This document shows positions 52,724 to 63,053 of a DNA stretch of 64,000 nucleotides, one piece after another (position 1 is the stretch's first letter; each line of letters begins with the position of its first letter). The DNA lies in contig JAPMOS010000021.1 of the NCBI GenBank assembly GCA_027972325.1, forward strand, positions 504,842-568,841. The letters run 5' to 3'. Made by a program: the position numbers and the translations under genes. The notes under the pieces were generated by a model, which worked only from the letters and a program-made list of their open reading frames with translations, did no database searches and was not told the origin of the DNA. The stretch is from Paratrimastix pyriformis. Taxonomy: Eukaryota > Preaxostyla > Paratrimastigidae.

Positions 52724-53440
52724 GCGGTCACGGGAGGGCAGCACCGCAGCAGCAGGAGGGGCGCGGGCATGGCGGGCGGGCACCAGGAGGGGCGCGGCCT
52801 GGACGGACCTGGGTCTCGGAAGGGGCGAAGGCGAAGCAGCGCCGCGTGCGGGGGAACTGGGCCGACAGCTGCAGGAACTGCCGATTGCTGGGAGGAGGGG
52901 CCGCGCCAGGGGCGAAAAGGAAAGGGATGGGGATGGGGGTGCCACCAACGAGCAGTCCTCGCGACAGACCCCTCTTCGAGCGTTTTAAAGCTGGGGCAAT
53001 GCAAGATCCCCAGGAACTGCAGGGCCCGGCGGCCGGTGGCCCAGTCAGCAACCCAACAGGAGACGATGCGCCGGTACAGACCCCGTGTGCTTTGCGGTGG
53101 ATCTGAAGCTCTTGCCAATTTGAAGGTGCGACCTCATGGTCCACAAATGTAAAGTGCAACCGGGCGTTGGGGAAGGACAGATTGGGGAGGAACTCTGATG
53201 GTGAATGCCGATGATGAGGGAGTTCGGAGTGAGTGTGCCTTTTAGCACCAGACCATGCGACCCATAGTTGCGCAGCTTTTTCAAGTCAAATTGCGATTGC
53301 GCCGAGATACATTTAAAGAAGGTGTTGAACACATGGGATGGGACAGGGCCGATGGGTCTGACGATGATTTTAATATACAGCGCGTCATCCAACGACTGGT
53401 TGACGTCAAGACCCGCCCCGAAGATGCGCTCGCGAGTATC
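43240..53440 (-). CDS. TRAPPC9: TRAPP complex subunit 9 (Trs120/NIBP)
   Basis: Large scaffold subunit of TRAPPII, a Golgi/recycling Rab GEF. About 26 exons; well-placed ones include first exon to 53,254, 53,194-53,082, 53,016-~52,971, 52,877-52,809, 52,268-52,149, and pieces to the stop at 43,240. Matches to the family in order: LYIKIIVRPIGPVPSHVFNT (N-terminus), NWQELQIHRKAHG, FLGILHCPSF, MQTLFVDFAAVLLHYLEDC, RIAKRRADYALMAGSPIDAI, YTNAIEQARQTGDHVWVAAS, LARICKKLGCNRKYAFFLHL, YSMYTLRHFHSI, VVLWVVGDAAHVTITLQNP and CIELRNVGALAITHLEMT from the Ig-like region, FLLSLDLFNIERTVPFQVTC. The C-terminal third is Pro/Ala-rich disorder. The start is unresolved: no in-frame ATG was found close upstream of LYIKII, so a further short exon near 53,400-53,590 is likely. 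Confidence 0.88.
44095..44212. repeat. 11-base minisatellite GCGGGGCATGA
   Basis: About ten copies in a 3' intron of TRAPPC9, next to a run of G at about 44,048-44,066. Confidence 0.95.
46035..46112. repeat. GATGGTGTGCGG array
   Basis: About six imperfect 12-base units in an intron of TRAPPC9. Confidence 0.85.
46535..46790 (-). repeat. repeated exon end and donor, TRAPPC9
   Basis: The true exon end (encoding RVKMEPHTIK, followed on - by GTCCC) near 46,760-46,790 is repeated leftwards several times within the intron: CTTGATGG(T/C)GTGCG recurs about five times, separated by GTGAGTGAGTGAGTGTGTTT blocks. Confidence 0.85.
48388..48468. repeat. CCACCG hexamer array
   Basis: About 13 units in an intron of TRAPPC9 that also reads as poly-Ala/Val or poly-Pro in shadow frames. 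Confidence 0.95.
48518..48645. repeat. 9-base minisatellite GGGATGCCA
   Basis: Two blocks of GGGATGCCA units separated by a copied GGAGGGCCAAGGGCGG segment, in an intron of TRAPPC9. Confidence 0.9.
49155..49275. repeat. 15-base minisatellite
   Basis: About eight copies of ACCAGGGGTATGCCC in an intron of TRAPPC9. Confidence 0.95.
49490..49692. repeat. GGGGAAGAAGAAGGAC 16-base minisatellite
   Basis: Strongly purine-biased array of about ten units with interruptions by AGGGCGCCATCAGAG, in an intron of TRAPPC9. Confidence 0.95.
50325..50440. repeat. GGTACGATGGT repeat
   Basis: About ten imperfect units of 10-12 bases in an intron of TRAPPC9, followed by a short CCCCTCGTGAGCCCCGTGCA repeat. Confidence 0.9.
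52420..52545. repeat. GTCTGTGC and GT dinucleotide array
   Basis: Octamer TGCGTCTG units running into about 60 bases of GT, then a G run, in an intron of TRAPPC9. Confidence 0.95.
52697..52721. repeat. poly-G tract
   Basis: About 24 consecutive G in a TRAPPC9 intron; one of many long G or C homopolymers in introns here, which are assembly-risk sites. Confidence 0.9.
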
Positions 53441-53687
53441 CAGCTGCGCGATGACCGGATGTACAAGACTTGCTGGATAGGGAATGCCGCCCGCGGGGTT
53501 CTTGGAGCCGACCGGAACAAGGGGAGGGCAGAAGAAAGAGGTTTTCTGTGTTATTCGGAAAAGGAGAAGAAGACCACATACCACTAAAAAAACAAGAAGG
53601 AAAAAAGGGGAAAAAAACGAACAGCCACACAGAGCAGATGTTGTTGTTGGGCCCTCATGGAGTGAGCCGCAAGTACAATCCGCCGTC

Positions 53688-55204
53688 TCACACGCGGCCG
53701 GCCATCTTCAGGGCTTGGCGGACAGTGCGAGGGGTGGTGGCAGGACCGGCGGGTGCCGGCTGGACTGCGGGCTCGGGGGTCAGGGTGTGCATGGCCGGGG
53801 CGGGGGCGGCGGTGGCCTTCTGGATGTCGGCGATGGACCCGTCGGCGACGGTGACGTAGCTGATGGCGATCCCCTTCAGGACGGCCGAGGTCTCCCACTG
53901 GACGAGCTCCTGCCAGCCCGCCACGTCCGGGAAGGCCGTCCCGTTGTACCAGCTGCCCCAACAGACGGGGGAGACGGGGGGGGGGGGGGGGGGGATGAAA
54001 GCCACAATGATGATGGTGAGCCAACCGAGCCGAGCATGGCCCATCGGAGCCACCTGGTTAAGGGAGCACGGGCGCACGGACCGGTGGATGTGGCCGGCGA
54101 ACTCGTGCTTCCACTGGACCAGAGGGGGCAGCTGGCCGACGGGCAGGTGGGAGACGTGCCGCTCAACCAGGCTGCGCACCTTCTGCTTCTTCTCCTCGGT
54201 GAAGGTCGCGTACCACTCCAGGCCTTCCTGCCCACTGCGCCATCCAGCCGCAGGGAGCCCCCAAGGGTGGTGAGCATGCAACCCAACCCCCGGCACTCAA
54301 GCGGCACATGACCAGAAACCCGCCGATCCCACAGCCACACAGTGAGCATGGGCGGGGATGCGGAACTGGAAGGGATGGTGCTGGAGGATCACCACCTCAC
54401 GGAAGGGCTGCTTGGCGGTCTGCTGGTTGTAAAGGCTGAGGGTCTCCTCAAGCCACTGGTAGGTGCCCCCGGGGAAGTCGTGCAGCTGTGCGTCGGTGGC
54501 AGCCCGGACGGGGCCCAGCCTGCCGGGCCACGCAGGGAGAAACCCAGGAGGAAGGAGCCCCGTGAAAGCCGGGTGCCCAAGGGCTGGGGAAGGGCGGCAG
54601 ACCCGCGGCTGTTCCAGTCGAGGGCGATGTACAGCGTGCGGCCCACCTCCAGGACGAAGTTGTGGAAGTACGAGGTGATCTTCTGCTCGGGGTTCGGCAC
54701 GGGGGTCGCACCCGCGTACCGCTGCACGGTCCCGACCGAAGCCGGGAAGGCCGCGTAGAGGGGCGCGAAGGTCTTGGCGAAGCGCTCGTCCCCCGTGGGG
54801 TGGGCCTCCTTGAAGCCCCGCGAGTAGTGCAGCAGGTCGTGGTTCCCGATCAGCGGCAGGTAGGGGATCTGCAGCCCTTGGAGAAGCTGCCCAAAAGACA
54901 GTGGGAAAACATGTGGCGGTCGCAGATCCCCCATCCAGACCTCGGCCACCTTCGCCAGCTGGGTGGGTTGGGCCTTGTCGGTCAGATCGCCCATCACAAA
55001 TACCCACTTCAAGCTCGGGTCTGCCTTGGCCCGAGCATTGATGGCGTTGACTGTTTCTTCGAGGTACTTGATCTCCGCGGTCTCCTGGCCCGCATATTCG
55101 GTATCAACATGATGTCCGACGTGGAGATCCGTAATAATTGCAAATTTATAGGACTCAGCACTCACGGCAACAAGAAAAAGAGCACAAAGCCAAATCGGGC
55201 GCAT
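53688..55204 (-). CDS. secreted or lumenal metallophosphoesterase
   Basis: Calcineurin-like phosphoesterase of 390 residues. Exons: 55,204-54,941, 54,886-54,603, 54,519-54,313, 54,234-54,082, 53,952-53,688; the total is a whole number of codons. Signal peptide MRPIWLCALFLVAVSAES. All dinuclear-metal motifs are present: D-x-H in ITDLHVG, GD in VMGDLTD, GNHD in LIGNHDLLH, the His of LQHHPF and GHxH in EFAGHIHR. The C-terminus ends in an Ala/Pro/Thr tail. The substrate cannot be told; acid-sphingomyelinase-like, purple-phosphatase-like and phosphodiesterase groups share this core. Divergent from glucosylceramide synthase with 516 bases between. Intron donors GTCTGG, GTCTGC, GTCATG, GTCCGT; intron 4 has a run of 17 G. 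Confidence 0.9.
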
Positions 55205-55720
55205 CGTTTATCGATCGGAAAGGGAAACTGAACCGGCTGGCTGAGTGGGAATGACGGCCGCTTCTGTCGGCTCGCTCGGTGGCACACCCAACCCCAGCGG
55301 AGTTTTTTTCTCCGTGGCTTGAGCCTGGCCCCGCAAGCTTTGAGGGGGCACATCAAAGGACGCAAGAAATCCAGCCATCCCCCGTGCTTTGATCTAATTC
55401 AGCCCAGATAAAAGAATTTTGTGCATGTGCGCCTTCAGGACCACCTCACTAAACCATCACTGCTGAGTGCGGAGGAGTGACAACCAATTCTAGCCCCCTA
55501 AAAATGTCACTGCCGGCCCAATTCCGTAATTCGACGCCAGCCAATTTCGGTCGGTGATCCCGAAAGGGGGTCCTGATTAGGTTGAACTCTTGACCCACAC
55601 ATCGCCCCCATTGATCCCGAAGAGCGGGTTGATTCCGAAAACAGCAAGCGCGCTGACCGAACTTTGTCAAAATAACCCCGTCAAGGGTGACCACTTTTTA
55701 AATCAATCCAAAGAGGCGCA
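55205..55720. promoter_or_regulatory. divergent promoter region, phosphoesterase / glucosylceramide synthase
   Basis: 516 bases of AT-richer sequence between divergent start codons (55,204 on -, 55,721 on +). No clear core element. No other gene is supported. Confidence 0.45.
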
Positions 55721-58700
55721 ATGCTGCCGCCCCTGGATTTTAGTTTCTTGCTCCCGATCTTCAGCGTCATTTTTAGTTCCGTTCTTTTGGGTGTCACTTA
55801 CAACTGGTTCGTCCTGGCCAACAGTCGTCGGAAGGTGCTCGACGAAGTCGATGAGCAGCAAAAAAGTGGCAATCCCTTTGCCTATGTCTTTTCGGATCTT
55901 GCGTACTTCAGCTCCGAGCATCAACGCACCCTGCCCAAAGTGAGTGTGGTGATGCCTTGAGTGTCCTCGCTGTACGGCGGTGAGATGGAGTTTATGTCTG
56001 CTCCTTCTTCTCGTTTCTCAGAGCCGCACCCACCACGACCTCCCCTCCCCTGGGCAGCTTTGTCACGGAGAGCGCCACCGACCCTGCCTACCCGGCCCTG
56101 CAGAAGCTCAAGGAGGAGGTCGGTCGCTGCCCCCCCCCTGCCCCCTGCCCCCTGCCCCCCTGCCCCCCTGCCCCCCTGCCCCCCTGCCCCCTGCCCCCCC
56201 CCTGCCCCCCTGCCCCCCTGCCCCCCTGCCCCCCCTGCCCCCTGCCCCCCTGCCCCCTGCCCCCCTGCCCCCCCTCCCCCCGTCCTCCTGTCCTCCTGTC
56301 CTCCTGTCCCCTGTCCTCCTGTCCTCCTGTCCCCTGTCCTCCTGTCCTCCTGTCCTCCTGTCCTCCTGTTCTTTCTCATGATGACGGATCCCACATTCAC
56401 CTCCACTCTGTCGGGGCGGCGACCGGCTTGGGGATGTGCCACCGCGTGGGGGCGAGCAGTTTCCCGACCGGAACATCACCATCGCGGTGGCGGGCCAGTC
56501 GTGGCACAACGGCCAGAAGATCCACAACATCCTGGAGGGGCTGACCCACCTTAGTGCCGACTCGCAGTTCCTGCTGCTGCTCGACGCGGACATGATGATG
56601 CACCCCGGCACGGTCATCGCCATGGTCAACGGGCTCCAGTCCGACCCGCGCAACTTCATCGCCAGCGGGTCGCCCGTCGAGGTGCCCCCCCAGGGCGGCA
56701 GCTTCATCCCCTACCTGTACATGGCCTACCGGCGCCTCAACCTGATCGCCTTCAAATCGTCCGCCCCGGGGCCTCCCACCCTCCCGCCCGCGCCATCCCG
56801 TCCTGCCCTTTTCCCCTCCTGTATTCGACTGCTCCCTTCCCCCCCCGGGCTGGGTCACTGTTGCCCCGGTGGGCCGGCAGGGAGCACGTGCCGTACGCAT
56901 GGGGCGGGTGCATGATGCTGCGCACGGCCGAGGTGCGGGCCAACATGTACGGGCTGCTGGACAAGTGGCGCAACGGCGGCTACTCGGACGACCAGATCGC
57001 CACTGGCTGCGCCTGGGAGGGGGTCCGTCGCCCGCCGCCGCCCCACCGCCGCCCCACCGCCGCCCCACCGCCGCCCCACCGCCGCCCCACCGCCGCCCCA
57101 CCGCCGCCCCACCGCCGCCCCACCGCCGCCCCGCCGCCGCCCCGCCGCCGCCCCGCCGCCGCCCCGCCCCGGGGGAGGGAGGGGGGAGGCCGCGGACGCC
57201 CGACGGATGGGCCCGGGTGGGCTGGCTCGATAATTCCCCTAACCCTAACCCTCTCCGGCTCCGACCCACCCCCGGCTCATCCCCACCCACCCTGACTATT
57301 ATCCCCCACCCCCGGCTCATCCCCACTCTGACTTCTATCCCCCACCCCGCCCGCCCTGCGCCCGCTCGTGCGCCCGTGGGCTCCGCAGCACCGGACGATC
57401 TACAGCCCCCGGTCGGCCTTCTTCCCCACGGTGCTCGACAAGAACGTCTCCTTCCGCAGCTACTGGAACTTCCTCTCGCGGCAGATGTACGTCATCGACA
57501 CGTACACCTGCCGGGCCGACCGGCGGGCCAACGCCTGGCTGCTGGTGGGGGCCATCTCGGGCGGGGTGGCCTTCACGATGCCCGTCCTGCTGCTGGCCTT
57601 CAACCTGCTCTCGCTGCTGGCCTACCCGCTGGCCCGGCTGGTGGGGCTGTCCATTCCCTGGGTCAGCGGTGCCCTGGTGGGGGCCACGGCCTACATGCTG
57701 GTCGTGGTGGGCCTGGCCGTTGCCGCCCTGGAGTTCCTCGAGTACATCATCACCCTCATGTTCACCGTCTTCTCGCCCTCCAAGGCCCGTCCCGCCACCC
57801 GCCACCCGCCACCCGCCACCCGCCACCCGCCACCCGCCACCCGCCACCCGCCGGCCCCGGCCCCAACCCCCCCCCCCCACCGGCCGCTGATGTTTTTGGC
57901 CCGGGGCTGGTTCTGATGATTGGGCCGTCGTCTTGGCTCTGGCCGGGGCAGAAGCTCAACCTGCGGTGCGACCACGTCAAGCTGGGGCTGGCCTTCATCG
58001 TCTACTTCGGGCTCATGTCCATCATGGCCGTCAGGAGCGTCCTCACCAACGACATCATCTGGGCGGGCATCGTCTACACCAAGAGCGGTGGCCGCATCGT
58101 CAAGGTCGGCCAGTACGCCCCCACATGTCCCACACATACCCCACATATGCCCCACATTCGCCGCTGGGCTCTCGTTTCCTGCCGCCTGCACCTGCCTCAC
58201 CCACCCCAACGCCCCGGGGCGGCCGTGCAGATGACCCGGCGGGACGAGAACGGCAAGTGGGTCAGCAAGCCCGCCTCGACCACCCTTCCGACCGCCATGG
58301 AGCTGTACAGGTCCCGGGGCTGGCTGGTCCCGCCCAGCAGCCAGGTCGGCCGCCCTTCCCCCGCACCCTGTTTCCCGCCCACCCTCCACGCCCCCACGCG
58401 CTCACTGACCCCGGATGAATTCCACCCGCTCGATCTCATGGGTGCCCCCGCTCATCTGGGTCGATCTCATGGGTGCCCCCGCTCATCTGGGTCGATCTCA
58501 TGGGTGCCCCCGCTCATCTGGGTCGATCTCATGGGTGCCCCCGCTCATCTGGGTCGATCTCATGGGTGCCCCCGCTCATCTGGGTCGCGTGGGCCCGCAG
58601 ATCCTGCCCGAGGTCTTCGACATGGCCTGCGAGGCCATGGCCCAGCAGCGCAAGCGGGCCGCCATGAACGTCTCGCGGCCCCCCACCCCGCCCCGGTCGG

Positions 58701-58924
58701 CCTCCACGGACAATCTCCACGGGGCCCCAATCGCCCGCTCCGCCTCGGCCCGGGCCCGTGACCCGGCCGGCCTTCGGGTCTGCACCCCGCCACCCCGCCA
58801 CCTCGCCCCGCCACCTGAGACACCTCTGCCCACCCACGGGGGCTCACAAAGACGCCACCCAGGGGCTTCATCAACCCTCCGTTCTTGCGCTTCTTCTTCC
58901 GCTTCGCAGGCCCACGCGTCGTAG
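55721..58924 (+). CDS. GCS: glucosylceramide synthase, plant type, with internal stop
   Basis: Golgi/ER membrane GT2 enzyme moving glucose from UDP-glucose to ceramide. Exons: 55,721-55,995, 56,058-56,118, 56,460-56,758, 56,881-57,022, 57,389-57,784, 57,952-58,104, 58,231-58,344, from 58,601. N-terminal TM (FSFLLPIFSVIFSSVLLG), then LPKVSVVMP, SSLYGGEMEF, FVTESATDPAY, LLLLDADMMMHPGT, WGGCMMLRT, GGYSDDQIATG and SYWNFLSRQM, then C-terminal TMs and IIWAGIVYTKSGGRIVK, all in plant GCS order. Between VVMP and SSLYGG the family's roughly 17-residue KGFGE-like segment is missing and an in-frame TGA sits at 55,958-55,960; both flanks are in the same frame. Intron 5 appears to start with GC (AAG then GCCCGT). 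The stop is at 58,924, or an extra small intron just before it. Confidence 0.85.
56138..56372. repeat. CTGCCCCC and CTGTCCTC arrays
   Basis: Pyrimidine-rich units of 7-8 bases filling intron 2 of the glucosylceramide synthase gene. Confidence 0.9.
57028..57168. repeat. 9-base minisatellite CCGCCCCAC
   Basis: About 15 copies, switching to CCGCCCCGC rightward, in intron 4 of the glucosylceramide synthase gene. Confidence 0.95.
57237..57256. repeat. short interstitial telomeric motif
   Basis: CCCCTAACCCTAACCCTCTCC-like sequence, i.e. two telomere units in the orientation opposite to the chromosome end, in intron 4 of the glucosylceramide synthase gene. Confidence 0.7.
57786..57854. repeat. CCACCCG 7-base array
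   Basis: About nine copies in intron 5 of the glucosylceramide synthase gene. Confidence 0.95.
58432..58590. repeat. 31-base minisatellite
   Basis: Five copies of GATCTCATGGGTGCCCCCGC plus TCATCTGGGTC, immediately before the acceptor of exon 8 of the glucosylceramide synthase gene. Confidence 0.95.
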
Positions 58925-59344
58925 GCGAGCGCCTCGGGGGTCACGCCCCGGCCCACGATCTCCCTTTCTCCGCCCTTCTTCCTTCCCCTTTCCCTCTTCG
59001 TGATCCGAGCGGGCGCGCTCCCCACCACCCCCCCCCCCCCCCCCCCACCCCTCTTCCCTCCGGCTCCGATGCGCTGCAGTGCCTCGGTTTTTATTTTCAT
59101 CGCGCTCCTTCTTTCTCTTGCTGTTGTTTGTGGCGTTTCCACCTCGCTTCTTTTGAGAAGAATTCTCTTCCCATCAGGAGGACGATGCGAAAAGAACAGT
59201 CGGAGGCACACCTTCGCTCAACCTGGCCCTTTCTCCGTCCGGTCGACCTCATTCACCTCGAGGCGAGTCCCGCTCAACTCGAAATAGCACGTCCAAACCT
59301 GGGCTCGTAGAGGAGGCTCATCCTTTTCTTGGACCAAACTATCG
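58925..59344. other. intergenic region
   Basis: 420 bases between the glucosylceramide synthase and GH5 genes. GC-rich with a run of about 16 C near 59,028-59,045, then AT-richer towards the GH5 start, as at other gene starts. No gene is supported. Confidence 0.5.
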
Positions 59345-62300
59345 ATGTCCTCTCCTCTTAACACCTTGACCGAGCTCGAATTTCGGTTGAGTTCGTTGCG
59401 CGGTGTGAACATATCAAGCTATTCCAAAAACCTCGCGGAGGACGGGACTCAAGAATACCCTAAACCCTTTGAACATTTTCGGCCCTTCGATACCCTTGAT
59501 AATCGTTCTTGTCTCCAGAAGATCGTTGATCTCGGTTTCAATTGCATGCGCGTCTTGACCTTTTGGGAATGCCTCGAGCCACAACGTGGCCACTACAACG
59601 AAACATACATTGATGAACTCTGTGAATTTGTGGCTCTGGGCGCCACCATTGGGCTTCAAAGCATCGTTGATTTCCACCAGGACCTTGTCTGTGTGACCGA
59701 CCTCCCCAACAACCCCACCATCCCGCTCTTCTTTTCAGTACTCTCGCCGACTTGTTGGTTCTGGAGCGCCCGATTGGGCTCTTCCACCAGCCGTTCGGGC
59801 CAAGATCGCGAAGAAGCAGTTCAAGTGGTGGCTGCTGGCGGGCAGGTCTGGCGCGGGCTGGCTGGGTGCCTCAGGCCTGACTTTTCCCGGAAGCTATGAC
59901 CACGCCCGTCCAACCGACAAGACGTGGGGCATTCGGGCTGCCGTCGATCCCGACGTGGTCCGCCCCTCCCGACGATGCTCCGAGAGCACGCCCCCGGCCC
60001 GCCTCCGGGACGGGGCTCCCGGACGATGGGGGGAAGGTGTTGCCCCCGGCCCGCCTCCGGGACGGGGCTCCCGGACGATGGGGGGAAGGTGTTGCCTGGC
60101 TTTGGCGCTCAGCTGTTGGGTTTTGGTTTGGGGGGTCTGCGCAGGGGCGCTCGTTCGACTACTTCTGGAAGGACGGCGACGGGGTCCGGACGGCCTACTG
60201 CGACATGGTCCTCCACGTGGCCAAGCGGCTCCGCGGCACCCCCGGCCTGCTGGCCTTCGATCTGATCAACGAGCCCCACACGCGCAGCTTCCTGCTGATG
60301 CACGGCATCGTCAAATCGTGGGCCCGTGAACACGTTGTGGTCTGGACAATGGCCAGCATGGGGCTCACCGACCCTCCCTAACCTGGCCATCCTGGGATTC
60401 ACCGTCCTCCCCATGGCCGTTGTTGGGTTGCTCTCTAGCTGGCCCAATTCTACGAAGAACTGGTGCCCAAGATGGCCGAGGCGGCCGGGGAGGGGCCCCT
60501 CTTTTTCCTCGAGCCCTACGGGATGGACAGCAGCCTCCTCATGGGCGAGGTGGGCATCAAGACGCCCCTTGCCCTGCCCCCGGCTCTCCAGGCCCGGTCT
60601 GTTTGGGTCACCGTTGCCCCGGCGCCACGGTACCATCCATGGTTGGGGGCTAACCGGGTTGCCCCGGCAGCACAGGGTCCCCATCGCCCAGCACAGGGTC
60701 CCCATCGCCCAGCACAGGGTCCCCATCGCCAGACGGCCGTGTGATGAGCAATGCCGCGCCTGCCTATTGACGGCTTTCATTGGACTGTCTTCGCCCATGC
60801 GTCTTCTGTGGTTCCTCGCGCAGGTGTGTCTGGGCGCCCCACCTGTACCAGCCCTTCAGCCCGGCCGGGCCTTCGACCCTGGATGTGCTGCGCACCCACG
60901 CCACCACGGCCGCCAAGCTGGGGATTCCGCTCTTCATTGGGGGTCCGCCCGCCGCCATGCCATCCCATTGGTGTCGTCTCCGGTACCTTCGATACCTTGT
61001 GGGTTTTGTCCGCCGCCCGACCGCCCTTGTGCTTCCCCCTGCGTGTCTTGCCCTTCGTCTTCTCGCGGAGGCCCCTTCCCTCACGCCCGCACCCTGAACG
61101 CGTCTCTCTCGCAGAGCTGGGCGACTTGTCGTACGCCTCGGGCACGAGCGCCTCGCAGTCGCTGGTCAGGAAGCAGGTCGAGGCTCTTCTGGAAGCCCGC
61201 ATCGGGTTCTGCTTCTGGGAATTCAGTCCCTGCCGTCCGTGGCGCCGCCCCGTTTCGTGGCGTCACATTACATCGCCTTTTCGTGGCGGCACATCACATC
61301 GCCTTTTCGTGCCGTCATCACTCAGGCGTCACCGCATCTCATTTCGTCTTTTCGTGGCGTCATCACATCACCTTTTCGTACCCCGTACCCCGTGTCCCGT
61401 GCAGACGTTGCGGGGCGCTTCTGGAACGACGAGGACATGTCGCTGGTGGACGGGTCGCTGCAGCCGCGGCGCCTCTACCTGGAGGCGGTCGCCCCGGCCC
61501 TGGAGACGCACCTGGGGCTGGGCCTCCGGGTCCAGGCCACGACCCCCACCCCGCTCAACCTCTCGGCCGATTCGGTGGCCTCGTCGCCCGCCCCCGCCAC
61601 GACCCGCATCGCCAACCCGACCCCCACGCCCTCGCCCAGGCCCTCCCTCAGCGCCACACCATGCACCGCCGTCGAGGCCGTGTCGAGCCGGAGCCCCTCT
61701 CCGCCTGACAGCCCCGTCTCCTCGCTGATCCTGTCCAGTATGTCGGGCGCAGGTTTGTCCCCCCCTCGCTGCCCCCCGGAACTCCTGCTCCCTTGGCCTT
61801 GGCTGCCATCGATTGGCGCCATCCATTTCTGCCCTCGTTCTCAGTGTCCTTCTCGCCTCTCTCTCGCCTCTCTCTCGCCTCTCTCTCGCCTCTCTCTCGC
61901 CTTTCTCTCGCCTCTCTCTCGCCTCTCTCTCGCCTCTCTCTCGCCTCTCTCTCGCCTCTCTCTCGCCTCTCTCTCGCCTCTCTCTCGCCTCTCTCGCCTC
62001 TCTCGCCTCTCGCCCTCGGCCTGCAGGGTCTCCAACCTGCCGCGACCCACTGGAAGTCTTGGCATGCGCCCTGGCGAACCCGGTGATCCGTCTGTGCTCT
62101 TCCCACCATCCCTCGGGTTGCCGAGACGTGTTTTGGGCCGGGAGATTCAGGGCAGTGTGGCTTGTTTTTGTTTTGGGACCGGGCCGGGGTTCTGGGTTAG
62201 GGGTCTGGTGCTCACCCCAACCCACCACTTCACATGCACACCCCTGTTGCGATGTCCAGTGCTCCCGTCGGCCACTGAGCGGATTGCCGTTGTCCGGGCC

Positions 62301-62462
62301 CGCTGGGAGCACCAAGGTCGCGAACGGGCGACCAAGACGCCTGGCTACGTGCAAACGATGGCCGCTAGGGTGACGCGGTGGGTGATTCTCTTCGCGCTCC
62401 TTCTGGTTCTGGTCCTCCATCTTTACTACCTTCTCCGGGCAGGCGCCTCGTCTCAGAGGTGA
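59345..62462 (+). CDS. GH5 endoglycoceramidase-related glycosylceramidase, C-terminal membrane anchor
   Basis: Family 5 retaining glycosidase like fungal EGCrP enzymes that cleave glucosylceramide or steryl glucoside. First exon 59,345-59,686 (MSSPLNTLTELEF, LRGVNISSY, LGFNCMRVLTFWECLEP, IVDFHQDL), second from 59,739 (YSRRLVGSGAPDWALP), then YFWKDGDGVRTAYCDMV and LLAFDLINEPHTR with the acid/base Glu. FYEELVPKMAEA, PLFFLEPYGMD, WAPHLYQPF and FIGELGDLS with the nucleophile Glu follow, then ARIGFCFWEFSP. The C-terminus has a TM helix (VTRWVILFALLLVLVLHLYY) ending at 62,462, implying tail anchoring. Intron borders after exon 2 are approximate. It is directly downstream of, and codirectional with, glucosylceramide synthase, so the pair could make and degrade the same lipid. 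Confidence 0.87.
59991..60096 (+). repeat. 52-base tandem duplication in GH5 intron
   Basis: Two copies of a 52-base unit (CCCCCGGCCCGCCTCCGGGA ... GGTGTTGCC) in the intron following the ATTCGG exon. Confidence 0.9.
61848..62016. repeat. 9-base minisatellite CTCTCTCGC
   Basis: About 19 copies of TCTCTCGCC in an intron of the GH5 gene, one carrying a single-base variant. Confidence 0.95.
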
Positions 62463-63050
62463 GCATGACGATGGACGGGCGATGGAATGCTCGTTGCCCT
62501 TCCCTCCCCGCTTCCGTTCCGTTCCGACCTTCGGTGGGCGCCTTTCTTTCCTCGAGGCCTCTCCGTCCGGCCGGGCGCGGTGCGCATCGGTCGTTTTGTT
62601 TCCTTTGGTTTTGGCTTTTTTTTTTTTTTTTGTTTTGTTGGTTCTCTCGGATTTTTGCTCATGCGGAAGGGGTGCGTTTGTTGGCAGTCTGTCGTTTGTC
62701 GTCGTGTTCTTTTCGTTTTGGTGCGAAGGTCCCTACATGGGCCTTGACTTTGCATTGTGGCTGATCGTCCTTCCAAGACGCATTTTAAGGAGTTGCGCGC
62801 TGGAGGAGGCCTCTGAATGCAAGCAGATGGACCGTTCAGTCAAAGATGCCGCGCGGGGGGCGGGGGGGGAGGGGGGGGGGGGGGGGGGGGAGAAGAAGAA
62901 GAAGAAGAAAGGGTTCAGGTGCTCCTAAAGGCCAACCCATGACAGAACTATATTCCATACAAGCCTCATAGATCAAGAGCCAGAACCTTTTTCGCGGTGC
63001 TGAGGAACAGGGATCGAAACCCGGTGGTGTGCGATTAATGGGGGATTGAG
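62463..63050. other. region between the last gene and the subtelomeric satellite
   Basis: T-rich stretch near 62,610-62,650, then a G run and an AGAAGA tract (62,860-62,915). No gene is supported. Confidence 0.5.
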
Positions 63051-63053
63051 GGG

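Noticed and set aside
63005-63035. GGGATCGAAACCCGG, like a reverse-strand tRNA T-arm
   Set aside because: One base too many in the loop, a mismatch in the stem and no cloverleaf upstream.
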